A DNA stretch of 64,000 nt, taken from NCBI RefSeq assembly GCF_001544795.2, contig NZ_FCOI02000001.1, forward strand, positions 310,001-374,000, written 5' to 3'. The notes under the pieces were generated by a model, which was given only the letters and a program-made list of their open reading frames with translations, ran no database searches and had not been told where the DNA came from. Source of the DNA: Caballeronia temeraria (GTDB lineage: Bacteria; Pseudomonadota; Gammaproteobacteria; Burkholderiales; Burkholderiaceae). A program made the position numbers and the translations under genes. Of the stretch, positions 36,937 through 47,622 are shown one piece after another; positions within the stretch are counted from its first letter, which is position 1; each line of letters starts with the position of its first letter.

Positions 36937-38811
36937 TTAAGATTTTCCTTCCGCAGCATCGATCTCGGCCTGGGCGTCCGCTTCGGCGTGATTTTCGGAG
37001 CCGGATGGCTGGCCGGTCGCCTTCGCCATCCCTTCCTCGTGACGCATGAGGTTCATTCCGGTGTGCACCAACGCCACGTGGGTGAAAGCCTGCGGAAAAT
37101 TCCCGACCATGCGCTTCGCCACCGTGTCGTACTCCTCGGCCAGCAATCCGACATCGTTCGCGAGACCGACGAGGCGCTCGAACATCTGGTGCGCTTCATC
37201 GATACGGCCCTGCAACGCCAGGTTGTCCACCAGCCAGAAGCTACAAGCCAGAAACGTGCCTTCTCCGGGCGGCAGTCCGTCCGAGACCTCGGCGGTGTGA
37301 TAACGCTTGACCAGCCCATCGTGCGTCAAAGTGGTCTCGATCGCATGTACGGTTCCGGTCACACGCGGATCTTTTGGCGGCAAAAATCCGAGCAAGGGGA
37401 TGAGCAGCAGGCTCGCATCGAGCGCGTCGCTGCCGTATGCCTGCGTGAACGAGTTCAGCTTCGCGTTCCAGCTCTTCTTCAGCACCTCGGCGCGGATGCG
37501 CGCGCGCATGTCGCGCCAATGGTCGATCGGGCCGGGCAGCTCGAACTTCTCCGCCGATTTGATCGCGCGGTCGTACGCGACCCACGCCATCACCTTCGAG
37601 AACGTAAAGTGCTGCTTGCCGCCGCGCACTTCCCAGATGCCTTCGTCGGGTTGCTCCCAGATTGTGTCGAGGTGTTGCAGCATGGCGCACTGGATGGACC
37701 ACGCGGTTTCATCGCTTTGCAGGCCCCCGATGCGCGCGAGGTGCAGCGCGTTCATCACTTCGCCGTAGACATCGAGCTGCAACTGATCGACCGCGCCATT
37801 GCCGATACGCACCGGCGCCGCGCCTTCGTAGCCCGGCAGCCACGGAATTTCCCATTCGGGCAGGCGGCGCTCGCCGGCGATGCCGTACATGATCTGGATC
37901 TGCGCCGGCGATCCCGCCATCACGCGGCCCAGCCACGCGCGCCATGCACGGGCTTCGTCGTAGTAGCCGCCGCGCATCATCGCGAGCAGGGTAATGGTCG
38001 CGTCGCGCAGCCAGCAGTATCGATAGTCCCAGTTGCGCGTGCCGCCGAGCTGCTCCGGCAGCGAGGTCGTCGGCGCAGCGACGATGCCGCCCGTCGGCTC
38101 GTAGGCGAGCGCCTTGAGCGTGATGAGCGAGCGGCGGATCGCGCTCGCCCATCGGCCGTTGATCTCGCTTTGCCCGGACCATTCGCGCCAGTGATTTTCG
38201 GTGCGCGCGAGCTGCGTATGCGGGTCGGACGCGTGCGGCAGCCGCAGATGCGACTGCGAATAGCACAGCGAGAAGGGCACGCGCTCGCCCGCTTTCACAT
38301 CGAAGCAGGCGGTCGTGTGCATGTTTTCACCGACGAGATCGACCGGCGTGCGCAACACCGCGAGATCCGGTCCGGCGATCGCGCGGATGCCGCTGTCGTC
38401 GGGCAGGCGGCTCACCCACGGCACGGCCGAGCCGTAGTCGAAGCGCAGCACCAGTTCCATTTTCATGCGCACCGTGCCGCGACGGCCGATCACGATGCGC
38501 ACGAGCTCCGAATGGCCGTTGCGCAAAGGCATGAAATCGACGATCGTCACGGCGCCTTGCGGCGTCTCGAAGTCGGTTTCGAGGACGAGCGTGTCCTCGC
38601 GATAACGGCGCGTGATGACGGGGCGCTCGCCGTCGGGCATCGCGGGCGCGATGAGCCATCGGCCGTGCTCGGGCGTGCCGAGCAGCGCGGCAAAGCACGC
38701 GCCGGAGTCGAAACGTGGCCAACAGAGCCAGTCGACGGAGCCGTCGCGGGAAATGAGGGCGGCTGTGTGGCCGTCGCCGACCATCGCATAGTCTTCGATC
38801 AGTGCTGGCAT
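36937..38811 (-). CDS. Glycoside hydrolase family 15 (glucoamylase/trehalase-like) enzyme
   Basis: This 624-residue protein begins ALIEDYAMVGDGHTAALISRDGSVDWLCWP, the N-terminal beta-sandwich start of bacterial GH15. The catalytic (alpha/alpha)6 barrel has GTRNWDYRYCWLRDAT around residue 290, GNGAVDQLQLDVYGEV and GEGTFLACSFWLVDNL, which carries the catalytic-region Glu. It probably hydrolyses alpha-glucosides such as trehalose or maltooligosaccharides in the cytosol. I chose the ATG at 38811 because homology begins at once. The frame is open for 83 more codons upstream but reads as non-conserved. Confidence 0.88.
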   Translation of the reverse strand: MPALIEDYAMVGDGHTAALISRDGSVDWLCWPRFDSGACFAALLGTPEHGRWLIAPAMPDGERPVITRRYREDTLVLETDFETPQGAVTIVDFMPLRNGHSELVRIVIGRRGTVRMKMELVLRFDYGSAVPWVSRLPDDSGIRAIAGPDLAVLRTPVDLVGENMHTTACFDVKAGERVPFSLCYSQSHLRLPHASDPHTQLARTENHWREWSGQSEINGRWASAIRRSLITLKALAYEPTGGIVAAPTTSLPEQLGGTRNWDYRYCWLRDATITLLAMMRGGYYDEARAWRAWLGRVMAGSPAQIQIMYGIAGERRLPEWEIPWLPGYEGAAPVRIGNGAVDQLQLDVYGEVMNALHLARIGGLQSDETAWSIQCAMLQHLDTIWEQPDEGIWEVRGGKQHFTFSKVMAWVAYDRAIKSAEKFELPGPIDHWRDMRARIRAEVLKKSWNAKLNSFTQAYGSDALDASLLLIPLLGFLPPKDPRVTGTVHAIETTLTHDGLVKRYHTAEVSDGLPPGEGTFLACSFWLVDNLALQGRIDEAHQMFERLVGLANDVGLLAEEYDTVAKRMVGNFPQAFTHVALVHTGMNLMRHEEGMAKATGQPSGSENHAEADAQAEIDAAEGKS

Positions 38812-39266
38812 AAGCGAACATCTTCCTGCTGGCGGCGCGGGCCGGATCGAAACGCGCTGCGGGTTGAGCAAAAGAGTCGGGACGTGCGCGCGCGTCCCGA
38901 GCGAAGCGCGGCAAGGCCGGCGCTGGCAGCGAAGAGCGCTACGCATGCTTTCTGGCCGCATTCTGCCGCAATCGTTCGCCGAAAGCAGAAAACCGGGCCG
39001 TGGGTCATCGCGGTTTCGGGACGCGCTGGCCGAAAAGCACTCATCAAGCGTCGTTCGCACGGTTGAAAGATCATTCGACTGATGTTTAGAATGAAGTTTC
39101 GTGAAAGGCTTCGGCGCCGCCGTTCTTCTTCCTGCCAGCGCTGAACTTTGTGACCTTTCATTTGTCTTTCAGTGTGTTCCCGGTCGTTCTCCGCGCGGGT
39201 CATGCACACGCTTCGCGCGACGTACTTGCCGGCCTTCAACGTAGCGTTTTCGAGGAACGGAACCCC
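38812..39266. other. Intergenic region between the GH15 gene and a small ORF
   Basis: This 455-bp interval lies between divergent genes and presumably carries two promoters. The upstream extension of the GH15 frame is Arg/Pro-rich and looks non-coding. I see no terminator, RNA gene or repeat. Confidence 0.45.
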
Positions 39267-39515
39267 ATGCTCTATCCGTCGAAAGCTGACTGCATCGCCA
39301 TTCTTTCCGCCGCGAGCCGCGTGTCGGACGCCGAAGTGCTCCTCGCGCTCGATCACAAACGCCTTGGCCTGTCGCGCAACGCGATGGAAACCGCCGCCGC
39401 CTTTCTCACCGAACGCGGCTGTTTCAACCGCTATAGCTTCGGCGTCGCCGGGGTGTCGGTTGGCGCGTTGTCGTTGCAGGGACGCCTGCGGCTCGATCAG
39501 CTCGCGAACGGCTGA
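39267..39515 (+). CDS. Small hypothetical protein, unrecognised
   Basis: This 82-residue protein (starts MLYPSKADCIAILSAA) has no signal peptide or membrane segment and reads as a run of helices with a conserved-looking SDAEVLLALDHKRLGLSRNA stretch, possibly a winged-helix-like fold. I do not recognise it. The start has a weak GAGGAAC upstream. Codon use resembles its neighbours, so it is probably real. Confidence 0.5.
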   Translation: MLYPSKADCIAILSAASRVSDAEVLLALDHKRLGLSRNAMETAAAFLTERGCFNRYSFGVAGVSVGALSLQGRLRLDQLANG

Positions 39516-39672
39516 CAACGCGGCGCAGTCCGACGCGGCACGTCCGCGTGTCCTCCTTTCGTGACACTTTGCGCACGCGCGCGGGACGCCCCGCGCGCGT
39601 GCGTTCGCCCATCCGCATGCCCGCGCGGAACCGCCGGCGTGAATCGGCGTCACATCGAAAGTCGCGCGCCCG

Positions 39673-39825
39673 TCAGAAATGGGCCGATCCCATGCCGAAC
39701 AGACCGATCAGCCCGATCACGATCAGATAGATCGCGACGATGAAGTTCAGCAGACGCGGCATGATCAGAATGAGGATCCCGGCGATCAGCGAAACCAGCG
39801 GGCCAAGGCTCAGGTGAATAGTCAT
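39673..39825 (-). CDS. DUF3096-like small membrane protein
   Basis: This 50-residue protein is almost entirely two hydrophobic helices joined at PRLLNF (LVSLIAGILILIMP, then IVAIYLIVIGLIGLFG). It matches the short DUF3096 pattern. The ribosome-binding site AGGAG is good. It is likely an inner membrane peptide of unknown role. Confidence 0.72.
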   Translation of the reverse strand: MTIHLSLGPLVSLIAGILILIMPRLLNFIVAIYLIVIGLIGLFGMGSAHF

Positions 39826-40027
39826 CGCGGCAACTCCTGTTGTTGGTTCGAATTGTGTCGGTTGGCCTTGTCGTGCGTGGTGTATCTTGGCTGCGAGCCG
39901 CACGGCGCGTCAGCACGGTCTACTCCATTTGGAGCGGAATTTGCTCCTGCACGTCTCTGGGCCTTGCGATGTTGGCGGATCCGCGCGTCGCCCCCGATAA
40001 AAGCATCGAAGACGAAGAGGAGGTTAC

Positions 40028-41344
40028 ATGCACCCGAGCCATCCCTGCGGCGCGCATCCGCTCATGCGCATGTTGCAAGACGCGCGCCCGGCGCACGTCC
40101 GGCGCATCACGTGGGCCAAAGGTGTCGCGCTGATGCTGTCGATGGCGGCGGCGCAGGCGTTCGCGCAAACGGCGTCCAGCCCTGCCATGCCCGCCGCCGC
40201 GAGCGATGCGGCCACGCGCAGCGCGGCCAGCGGCGAAGTCTACGATCTGCTCATCGGCACCTATACGGGCGGCGGTAAGAGCGAAGGCATCTATGTCTAT
40301 CGCTTCGATACGGGCAGCGGCGAGCTGTCGCGCATTGCGTCGGCGCAGACGGTCAATCCGTCGTATCTCGTCGTGAGCCGCGACCGGAATTACGTGTATG
40401 CCGTGAACGAATTGCCCGGCGACAACGGCCCGCCGACGCAGCGAGGCGGCGTGAGCGCCTTTCGCTTCGATCGCGCGAGCGGCCAGTTGAGCTTTCTCAA
40501 TCGCGTATCGTCGGACGGCAACGATCCGTGCTATCTCGCCCTCTCGCCCGACGGCAAATATCTGCTGACCGCCAACTACTCCGTCGCCTCCAATCCGGGC
40601 GGCAGCTTCGCGGTCTTTCCGCTTGCATCGGATGGTCACGTCGGCAATTCAGTGCTGACCGTGCATCACGAAGGCGGCGGCCCGGTGAAGGGACGGCAGG
40701 ACAACTCGCATGTCCATTCGACCGTCTTTTCGCCCGACGGCAAATATCTCTTCGCGCAGGATCTCGGCGTCGACAAGGTGTTCGCGTATCGCTACACGCC
40801 CGATCCGTCCGCGTCGAGCCGTGGCCTCTTCGGTCCGACCGAGGCGCGCTACACGTCGATCAAGGCAGGCTCCGGCCCGCGCCATCTGGTCTTCGATTCG
40901 AGCGGCAAGCACGCTTATCTGACGACCGAACTGAACGCATCGGTGCTCGTGTTCGATTACCGCGACGGCAACCTCACGCAAGTCCAGACCGCATCGCTGA
41001 TCGCGCCGGGCTTTCGCGGCAAGATCGGCGGCGGCGCGATCCATCTGTCGCCGGACGGGCGCTTTCTTTACGCCACCAATCGCGGCGATGCGAACGAGCT
41101 CGTGCAGTTTTCGATCGATCCGGCGAACGGCCATCTGAAGCTCGTCAAGCGATATCCGACGCTCGGCAAGACGCCGCGCGAATTCGCGATCGATCCGACC
41201 GGCCGCTGGCTCATCGTCGGCAATCAGGAGAGCGACAGCGCATATTTCTTCCGCCGCGATCCGCAAACGGGCGAGCTGGCGTCGGACCCGAAACGGCTGT
41301 CGATCGGCTCACCGGTGGATTTCAAGTTCGTGTCGCCATCGTGA
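40028..41344 (+). CDS. Secreted lactonase-family beta-propeller protein
   Basis: This 438-residue protein has a long N-terminal n-region and signal peptide ending about AQAFA, then a seven-bladed propeller of the 6-phosphogluconolactonase/lactonase type (YDLLIGTYTGGGKSEGIYVY). Blade repeats such as LSPDGKYLL, FSPDGKYLF and LSPDGRFLY recur. Cytosolic members hydrolyse 6-phosphogluconolactone. The signal peptide here points to a periplasmic role, so the substrate is unknown. The ribosome-binding site GAGGAGG is strong. Confidence 0.85.
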   Translation: MHPSHPCGAHPLMRMLQDARPAHVRRITWAKGVALMLSMAAAQAFAQTASSPAMPAAASDAATRSAASGEVYDLLIGTYTGGGKSEGIYVYRFDTGSGELSRIASAQTVNPSYLVVSRDRNYVYAVNELPGDNGPPTQRGGVSAFRFDRASGQLSFLNRVSSDGNDPCYLALSPDGKYLLTANYSVASNPGGSFAVFPLASDGHVGNSVLTVHHEGGGPVKGRQDNSHVHSTVFSPDGKYLFAQDLGVDKVFAYRYTPDPSASSRGLFGPTEARYTSIKAGSGPRHLVFDSSGKHAYLTTELNASVLVFDYRDGNLTQVQTASLIAPGFRGKIGGGAIHLSPDGRFLYATNRGDANELVQFSIDPANGHLKLVKRYPTLGKTPREFAIDPTGRWLIVGNQESDSAYFFRRDPQTGELASDPKRLSIGSPVDFKFVSPS

Positions 41345-41375
41345 CGCATTGATCGGAACGATCGAACGCACGGCG

Positions 41376-41939
41376 ATGCGAACAACACTGGTCAGGGCGG
41401 TCGCAATCTCGATGCTGTGCGCGTCGCTCGCGGCCCACGCCGATGACAAGGAATGCGATTACAAGCGCGACTGGATGTCGTCGGCGTGCCAGCGTGTGAT
41501 GCGCGTCGCGCACGACGGCACGTGGGACCTCTACGTGACCGGCTACGGCTGGCATATCGACGGCTTCAACGATCGCAGCGAGCTGAATCCGTGGTCGTGG
41601 GGCGGCGGCGCGGGCAAGCACTGGACCGATGCGAACGGCAACGACGACATCCTGTTCGCCTTCGCGTTTTCGGATTCGCATCACAACTTCGAGCCGATCG
41701 GCGGTTATGCGCGCCAGTGGTACACGAAGCCCGTGCTCGGCGGCTTGCAGGCGGGCGGCGGATATTTCGTCGGCTTCACGGCGCGCAGCGACATCGCGCA
41801 TTACCTGCCGTTGCCGCTCGCGCTGCCAATCGGCTCGATACGCTACGGGCGCGCATCGATCATGGCGACGATCATCCCGCGCATCCCGGGTCTCAACGAC
41901 GGCGATGTCGCGTTCTTCTGGAGCCGCTATGAGTTCTAG
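41376..41939 (+). CDS. pagP: Lipid A palmitoyltransferase PagP
   Basis: This 187-residue outer-membrane enzyme adds palmitate to lipid A. It has a signal peptide ending AAHA|DD and a beta-barrel. The catalytic residues of E. coli PagP (His, Asp, Ser) appear as GYGWHIDGF and FSDSHHNFEP. The length is slightly greater than the family. The ATG at 41376 precedes the signal peptide. An earlier ATG at 41349 adds nine residues without a ribosome-binding site. It lies 31 bp after the lactonase gene. Confidence 0.9.
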   Translation: MRTTLVRAVAISMLCASLAAHADDKECDYKRDWMSSACQRVMRVAHDGTWDLYVTGYGWHIDGFNDRSELNPWSWGGGAGKHWTDANGNDDILFAFAFSDSHHNFEPIGGYARQWYTKPVLGGLQAGGGYFVGFTARSDIAHYLPLPLALPIGSIRYGRASIMATIIPRIPGLNDGDVAFFWSRYEF

Positions 41940-42027
41940 TACGATGCCGCTTTTGACGCGCCTTTGTTTCGCATCGAAATGAAAGGTGTACTGAGGAAAT
42001 CGAAAGGCAATAGCAGGGAAAGCAAGA

Positions 42028-43080
42028 TTGGAAACGACTCACACATTCGATAACCGCGAACGCCCGTCGAAGCGCAACGAGCCGGCGCCGCCGGGATTCA
42101 TCAGCGCATTCAGCTTCGCTGGCGGCGAGGCGCTGCGGCTGACCTGGGACGAAGCGCGCGAAGCCGTCGCGGGCGACGGCCCGACGTGGCTGCATCTGTC
42201 CGCGAACGACGACACCGTGGAAGGCTGGCTCGAAGGCGTCACGTCGATGCCGGATATCGCGCGCGAGTTCCTGAACGGCGAGGACAAGCGTCCGCGCGTG
42301 CATATCGGCACGAACTTCATGTATGGCGTGGTCGCGGATCTGGAACTCGTCGCGAAGACGCCCGATTCCGCCGCGCCCGGCGCGCGCGAGGCGAACCGCG
42401 CGACCGGCGCGCTGCGCTTTTACGTCGACCGGCATCGCATGGTCACGGTGCGCGCGCGGCCGCTGGAATCGACCGACCGGCTGCGTCACGCGGTGCTCGA
42501 AGGCGCGATATTCCGCGATACCGTCGATCTCTTTGCGGGCCTCATCCGCGCGTTGAACGATACCTTCGCGGATCGCATCGACGAAATCGGCGACTGTCTC
42601 GACGATGTCGAGGAAAGCGTGCTCGAAGGCGGCCACGTGAAGTGCCGCTCCGTGCTGGGCGACGCGCGGCGGCGTCTGGTGGAAGTGCGGCGCTTCATCG
42701 ACCCCGAGCGCAATGCGCTTACGCAACTCGTCTTGCGCAAGCTCGAATGGGCCGAGCCGCGTTCGATGGAAGCGCTCGTGCAGGCGATACAGGTGCTGAA
42801 CGGCCTCGGCGGCGGCCTGGAAGGGCTCTACGAACGCGCGAAGCTGCTGCAGGATGAAATCGCCGCGGCGCTGTCCGAGGACATCAACCGCAAGCTGCTG
42901 TGGCTCGCGATCATGTCCGCGTTGCTGCTGCCCGCGACGCTCGTCACCGGCATCTTCGGCATGAACGTGGCCGGTTTGCCCGGCACGAAAGATCCGGCGT
43001 CGTTCTGGATCGTGGTCGGCGTGATGACGGGCTGCGCCGCCATCACGATTTTGCTGCTGCGCCGCCTGCGGCTCTGGTGA
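42028..43080 (+). CDS. CorA/ZntB-family metal transporter
   Basis: This 350-residue protein has a large cytosolic N-terminal funnel and two C-terminal transmembrane helices bearing the GMNVAG signature, which defines the CorA family. The TTG at 42028, preceded by AGGGAAAG, is the likely start. The zinc exporter ZntB of enterobacteria has the same size and a comparable C terminus, but CorA magnesium channels overlap in sequence, so the metal is not decided here. Confidence 0.85.
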   Translation: METTHTFDNRERPSKRNEPAPPGFISAFSFAGGEALRLTWDEAREAVAGDGPTWLHLSANDDTVEGWLEGVTSMPDIAREFLNGEDKRPRVHIGTNFMYGVVADLELVAKTPDSAAPGAREANRATGALRFYVDRHRMVTVRARPLESTDRLRHAVLEGAIFRDTVDLFAGLIRALNDTFADRIDEIGDCLDDVEESVLEGGHVKCRSVLGDARRRLVEVRRFIDPERNALTQLVLRKLEWAEPRSMEALVQAIQVLNGLGGGLEGLYERAKLLQDEIAAALSEDINRKLLWLAIMSALLLPATLVTGIFGMNVAGLPGTKDPASFWIVVGVMTGCAAITILLLRRLRLW

Positions 43081-43104
43081 CGCCCGGCCCGCCTGGTCCG
43101 CGGC

Positions 43105-46100
43105 TCAGTCCGCCGGGCCGGGAGGCGCCAGCACTTCGCGGTTGCCGTTGCTGCCCATCGACGAGACGAGGCCGGCCGCTTCCATCTGCTCGACGAGCCG
43201 CGCCGCGCGGTTATAGCCGATGCGCAACTGCCGCTGCACCGACGAAATCGACGCGCGCCGCGTGCGCACGACGAACGCAACGGCTTCGTCGTAGAGCGGA
43301 TCGGCTTCGGCATCGGGCGTTTCGCCGAAGAGATCCGACGTGCCGCCGCCTTCGCCCGTAGGTCCGGAGAGAATGCCTTCCTCGTACTCCGGCTCGCCGA
43401 ACTGCTTCAGATACTCGACCACGCGATGCACTTCGTCGTCCGCGACGAACGCGCCGTGCACGCGCTGCGGATAGCCGGTGCCGGGCGGCAGGAACAGCAT
43501 GTCGCCCGCGCCGAGCAGCGATTCCGCGCCCATCTGGTCGAGAATCGTGCGCGAATCGATCTTCGACGACACCTGGAACGCCACGCGCGTGGGAATGTTC
43601 GCCTTGATGAGCCCGGTGATCACATCCACCGACGGCCGCTGCGTCGCGAGAATCAGATGGATGCCGGCCGCGCGCGCCTTTTGCGCGAGACGCGCGATCA
43701 ATTGCTCGATCTGCTTGCCCGCGACCATCATGAGGTCGGCCAGTTCGTCGATGACCACGACGATGAGCGGCAGCGTGGAAAGCGGCTCGGGCGCGTCGGG
43801 CGTGAGCGAGAACGGGTTCGTGAGCTTCTTGCCCGCGGCTTCGGTGTTGCGGATTTTCTGGTTGAAGCCTTGGAGGTTGCGCACGCCGACCGCCGACATC
43901 AGCCGGTAACGTTTCTCCATTTCGCCGACGCACCAGTTGAGCGCGTTCGACGCGAGCTTCATGTCGGTGACGACCGGCGCGAGCAGATGCGGAATGCCTT
44001 CGTAGACGGAAAGCTCCAGCATTTTCGGGTCGATCATGATGAGACGCACGTCCTCGGGCTTCGCCTTGTAGAGCAGCGAGAGGATCATCGCGTTGATCGC
44101 GACCGACTTGCCCGAACCCGTGGTGCCCGCGACGAGCATGTGCGGCGCCTTCGCGAGATCCGTCACGACCGGATTGCCGACGATGTCCTTGCCCATCGCG
44201 ATGGTCAGATTCGACTTCGACGAGCGGTACACGTCATCTTCGAGAATCTCGGACAGACGGATCATCTGGCGCTTCGCATTCGGCAGTTCGAGGCCCATGC
44301 AGGTCTTGCCGGGAATCGTTTCGACGACGCGGATCGACGTGAGGCCGAGGCCGCGCGACAGATCCTTCATCAGCCCGACGATCTGGCTGCCGCGCACGCC
44401 GAGCGCCGGCTCGACTTCGAAGCGCGTGATGACCGGTCCCGCCGACGCGCCGACGACCGTCACTGGCACTTTGAATTCCTGAAGACGCTGTTCGATCAGC
44501 AGGCCGGTTTCATTCAGGCGCTCTTCGGACACGGGCTCGACTTCGCCCGACGCGGGTTCGAGCAGATCGAGCGTCGGCAATTCCACCGCCGAGGCGTGCG
44601 GCGCGTGGAACTCGAATTCGGTCGGCGCGCAGCCGCGTACGGGCGGGCGCGCTTCGGGCGGGGAGGGCGGCGTCGCCGGCGGCTGACTCGGCGAGGGCGC
44701 TGCGACGGGCAACGGCGGCACGGCCGGCGCGGCGGCGATGCCCGGAAAGCGCACGATGTTCGACGGCGACGCGAATTCGTCGCCCGCTGCCTGGCGTTCT
44801 TCCTCTCCCTCGGGCGTGTCGAGCGCGATGTCCGGTTCATCGACGATGCGCAATTGCGGCGGGGCAGGGGGAGCGCTCCGGTTTTCGATGGCCTCGGGCG
44901 CATCGAGCCACGGCGGTGTCTGCTCGGGAACGTGAAAGTCCGGCTCGGGTTCGGGCCGCGGTTCGGGCGTCGTCGCTGTCACGTTCGCATGAAACATCGG
45001 CGGCTCGGACGGCAATTCGATGTGCGCTGGCTCGGGCATCGCGTGTTCTTCGATTTCCTCTTCGGCCGGAGCGATGACAGGCTCAGCGGGCGCGGCATCG
45101 AGGATCGACGGCTCGGGCAGGCGCAAGTCGAAGCGCGGCGGCGGCTCGACGAGCGCGGGCGCGATCACGTGCGCGTCGATCAGCGGCGGCTCGATGCGCT
45201 CTTCGACCTTTTGCAGTTCCACGGACGGCGCCACTTCCGGCGCCGTCTCAACGATGTGCTCGACGGGCTTGACCGTCTCCGGCACGTCGATGACCGGCTG
45301 AACCTCGGGCTGTGCGGCGCGCGCCATCGCCACATGGCCGCGCGCGAGACTCGCGCCGGCGAGCGACGTCCACATTGCGGTCTTTTCCTCGATGGAACGC
45401 AGCGTTGCCTGAATGGTGTCGGGCGCGGGCGGCGGCGAAGGCGGTCCGAGCGGTGTGGCCGGGCGCGAGAACGCCGGCGCGGCGAGTGGAGCGGGCGCGA
45501 ACTCACGGGTCGCGGCAACCGTGGCCGGACGCGCGGCAGGACGTCTGAAGCCTTGCGGCGTCTGCGGCTGAGGCGGCCGGCGCGCAACGCCCGGCGCCGC
45601 CGCGACGGATGTGGACGTGCTCGAAGCACCCGGCGATCGTTGCGCGGGCATCGATGTCGCCGGATTGCGTGGGCGATCCATGCGCGGCGCGGGCGGCGGC
45701 GTCTGGACGCGCGGCGGGTCGGTGGCGAGAGAAGCGCGCAGGCCCGAACCCGAAGGCTCGAACGCCGACGCCTGACGCGGCGCGAACGGCGCGCCTCCTT
45801 CACGATTCGCGGCAGACGCGGACGAATTCAACCATCCGGCCGGCGCGACCGGCTCCGTATGCGGGACCGGTGGCGCGACGCCGGCTGCCTCGAACGCAGG
45901 GCGTTTGGCGTAAGCCTCGGCGGTGGCGACGGCGCTCGCGGTAGCCTCGACGGTGCGCTTCGCGGCGCTCTTGCCGGTCGCGGGCGGACGCCATGCGGTG
46001 GGACGCTGATAGCGGGTGCTGCGATTGCCGGTCGGCAGACCGATCGTCGGCTCGTCGGGCAGCGTGCGCGGCGTCGGGGTATCGAAACGCTCGGCGCGAT

Positions 46101-46608
46101 GCGAACGCTCCTGCGATTCGCGCGCGGCCTTTGCGCGGGCGCGCCGCTCGAACCAACTGGCGGACTTGTCTCGGCTGGACGAACTTTGGCGTGGCTCGCT
46201 TTCGCGCTCGCGCGCCGTGAGCCAGCTTTGCGGCAGGCCGAAGCCGAATGCTTCGTCGGCCCACGCGAGCACCGAACGCCAGCTGAATTCGATCAGCCAG
46301 GGCAGAAAGATCGCGAGCACGATGGCCGCGATGACGCCCGCGCCGGCCAGATGCACCGGCCCGCTCAACGCCGCGGCGAGCGCGAGCCCGGCGCGATTGA
46401 TATCCGCCTGCGATTCGAGCGAATTGGCGAGCGCGCCTTCGAGCGTGCTGCTCGACAGCAAAACGGCGACGAAGCCGATCCAGAGCCGGATCGTGCCGGG
46501 GCCGCGCACACCTGCGCCGCCCGGCAGCACCTGTTTGACGATGCGCCAGAAGAGCGGAAGGAACCAGACGACCGATGCACCGAACCAGCCGAGAACTACC
46601 ATGTGCAT
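43105..46608 (-). CDS. ftsK: FtsK/SpoIIIE DNA translocase
   Basis: This protein of about 1167 residues pumps chromosomal DNA at the division septum. The N terminus has three to four membrane helices. Then comes a Pro/Ala/Glu-rich linker of about 550 residues. The motor domain has the Walker A GTTGSGKS near residue 825 and [12 protein letters not shown], and ends in a winged-helix gamma domain ([14 protein letters not shown]) that reads KOPS orienting sites. Motor and gamma domains look intact. The start at 46608 or 46602 is uncertain because no ribosome-binding site is clear. Confidence 0.93.
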   Translation of the reverse strand: MHMVVLGWFGASVVWFLPLFWRIVKQVLPGGAGVRGPGTIRLWIGFVAVLLSSSTLEGALANSLESQADINRAGLALAAALSGPVHLAGAGVIAAIVLAIFLPWLIEFSWRSVLAWADEAFGFGLPQSWLTARERESEPRQSSSSRDKSASWFERRARAKAARESQERSHRAERFDTPTPRTLPDEPTIGLPTGNRSTRYQRPTAWRPPATGKSAAKRTVEATASAVATAEAYAKRPAFEAAGVAPPVPHTEPVAPAGWLNSSASAANREGGAPFAPRQASAFEPSGSGLRASLATDPPRVQTPPPAPRMDRPRNPATSMPAQRSPGASSTSTSVAAAPGVARRPPQPQTPQGFRRPAARPATVAATREFAPAPLAAPAFSRPATPLGPPSPPPAPDTIQATLRSIEEKTAMWTSLAGASLARGHVAMARAAQPEVQPVIDVPETVKPVEHIVETAPEVAPSVELQKVEERIEPPLIDAHVIAPALVEPPPRFDLRLPEPSILDAAPAEPVIAPAEEEIEEHAMPEPAHIELPSEPPMFHANVTATTPEPRPEPEPDFHVPEQTPPWLDAPEAIENRSAPPAPPQLRIVDEPDIALDTPEGEEERQAAGDEFASPSNIVRFPGIAAAPAVPPLPVAAPSPSQPPATPPSPPEARPPVRGCAPTEFEFHAPHASAVELPTLDLLEPASGEVEPVSEERLNETGLLIEQRLQEFKVPVTVVGASAGPVITRFEVEPALGVRGSQIVGLMKDLSRGLGLTSIRVVETIPGKTCMGLELPNAKRQMIRLSEILEDDVYRSSKSNLTIAMGKDIVGNPVVTDLAKAPHMLVAGTTGSGKSVAINAMILSLLYKAKPEDVRLIMIDPKMLELSVYEGIPHLLAPVVTDMKLASNALNWCVGEMEKRYRLMSAVGVRNLQGFNQKIRNTEAAGKKLTNPFSLTPDAPEPLSTLPLIVVVIDELADLMMVAGKQIEQLIARLAQKARAAGIHLILATQRPSVDVITGLIKANIPTRVAFQVSSKIDSRTILDQMGAESLLGAGDMLFLPPGTGYPQRVHGAFVADDEVHRVVEYLKQFGEPEYEEGILSGPTGEGGGTSDLFGETPDAEADPLYDEAVAFVVRTRRASISSVQRQLRIGYNRAARLVEQMEAAGLVSSMGSNGNREVLAPPGPAD

Positions 46609-46751
46609 GCTTGAGATTGAATCAATGTTGGGTGAAACGAATGAGACTGCTGCCGGGCCGCGCCGATTTCGCAGGCAGCCGGGCATGTTCGATCGAGCAG
46701 TTTAACGGGTGCCGCGCACGCGCGACGACCCTGCCGCAAGGAAGCAACACA

Positions 46752-47342
46752 TCACTTCGCGCGCGGCGTGAAGGTGAGCACCTGACCGTCGTCGAGCGTC
46801 AGCTGCAACGCTTGCGGCGGATTCATCTGCACGCCGCTTTTCGCGATATGCGCGAGGGCATCGAGATAGGGCCGCTCGAGCGCCGCGCCCGTGCCCGACA
46901 GACACGCCATGCGCGTGCCGGCGAGCGGGCCGAACGTGAGCTTGCCGTTCTTCAGCTCGTACGTGCCGGCGAAGCGGTTGCAGCCCGAGAAGCCGCTTGC
47001 CTGGCGATGTCCGTTCGCGGTCGAGAAATCGAGCGTGAGCGGTTGCGCGTTGTTATCGCCTGCGTGCGGAACGGCGCGCGGCTGGCCGCTTGCATCGGTC
47101 CAGCTCGTGAGCTGCCATTGCGTGTCGTCGAGCAATTGCGTGGCGGCGGGATTATAGGGATCGGTGGGCGGAGCGCTCGCATCGGGGTGTTGCGGCATTG
47201 CGCAGCCAGCGACGATGCCCGCCGCGACGACGAGCGCGCACGCACGCGAAGCCAGCGAAAGCGTACGCTCGCGGCGCGACAGGAGTGTTGACGATGAGCG
47301 CGCCAAACGAAGAGCGGGCGCGCGAAAGAGGGACGTGGGCAT
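46752..47342 (-). CDS. META/HslJ-domain lipoprotein
   Basis: This 196-residue protein has a long N-terminal hydrophobic segment with lipobox VAGC, then a META domain ([12 protein letters not shown] ... [14 protein letters not shown] ... [11 protein letters not shown]) as in HslJ, a heat-inducible outer-membrane lipoprotein linked to novobiocin tolerance. The two cysteines of SGFSGCNRF and RMACLSG probably form a disulfide, as in the family. The N-terminal region before the lipobox is unusually long (about 47 residues), so the start at 47342 may be too early. Confidence 0.85.
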   Translation of the reverse strand: MPTSLFRAPALRLARSSSTLLSRRERTLSLASRACALVVAAGIVAGCAMPQHPDASAPPTDPYNPAATQLLDDTQWQLTSWTDASGQPRAVPHAGDNNAQPLTLDFSTANGHRQASGFSGCNRFAGTYELKNGKLTFGPLAGTRMACLSGTGAALERPYLDALAHIAKSGVQMNPPQALQLTLDDGQVLTFTPRAK

Positions 47343-47622
47343 CGATGATCCTGAAGCGGGCGAAACCGTAAGGGTATCGCACGGGCCCTCTGATTTGTCT
47401 AGCACCGCAATGCAACAAAATGATTGGCGGCGTTTTCCAGGCTGCCATCGACGTGAAAACGCGCCGGGAATTCCGACGCGCATTCGCGAGTCAATACCGT
47501 TCGTGACGACGCTGTCAATAGACCGGACGGCCAAGTGTCGCCGTTGGCGCTGCGTGTTAACATCGCGCCCAATTTCGCTGCTTTCCGCCTCATTGACCTC
47601 ATCACCCGATTCTGGAGCTCTC

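Noticed and set aside
43426..46614. 1062-residue plus-strand open frame opposite ftsK
   Set aside because: Arg/Gly-rich shadow of the FtsK gene, without domains.
47343..47622. Possible purine riboswitch before purT
   Set aside because: No conserved junction or paired arms could be seen, and purine riboswitches are not typical of beta-proteobacteria.
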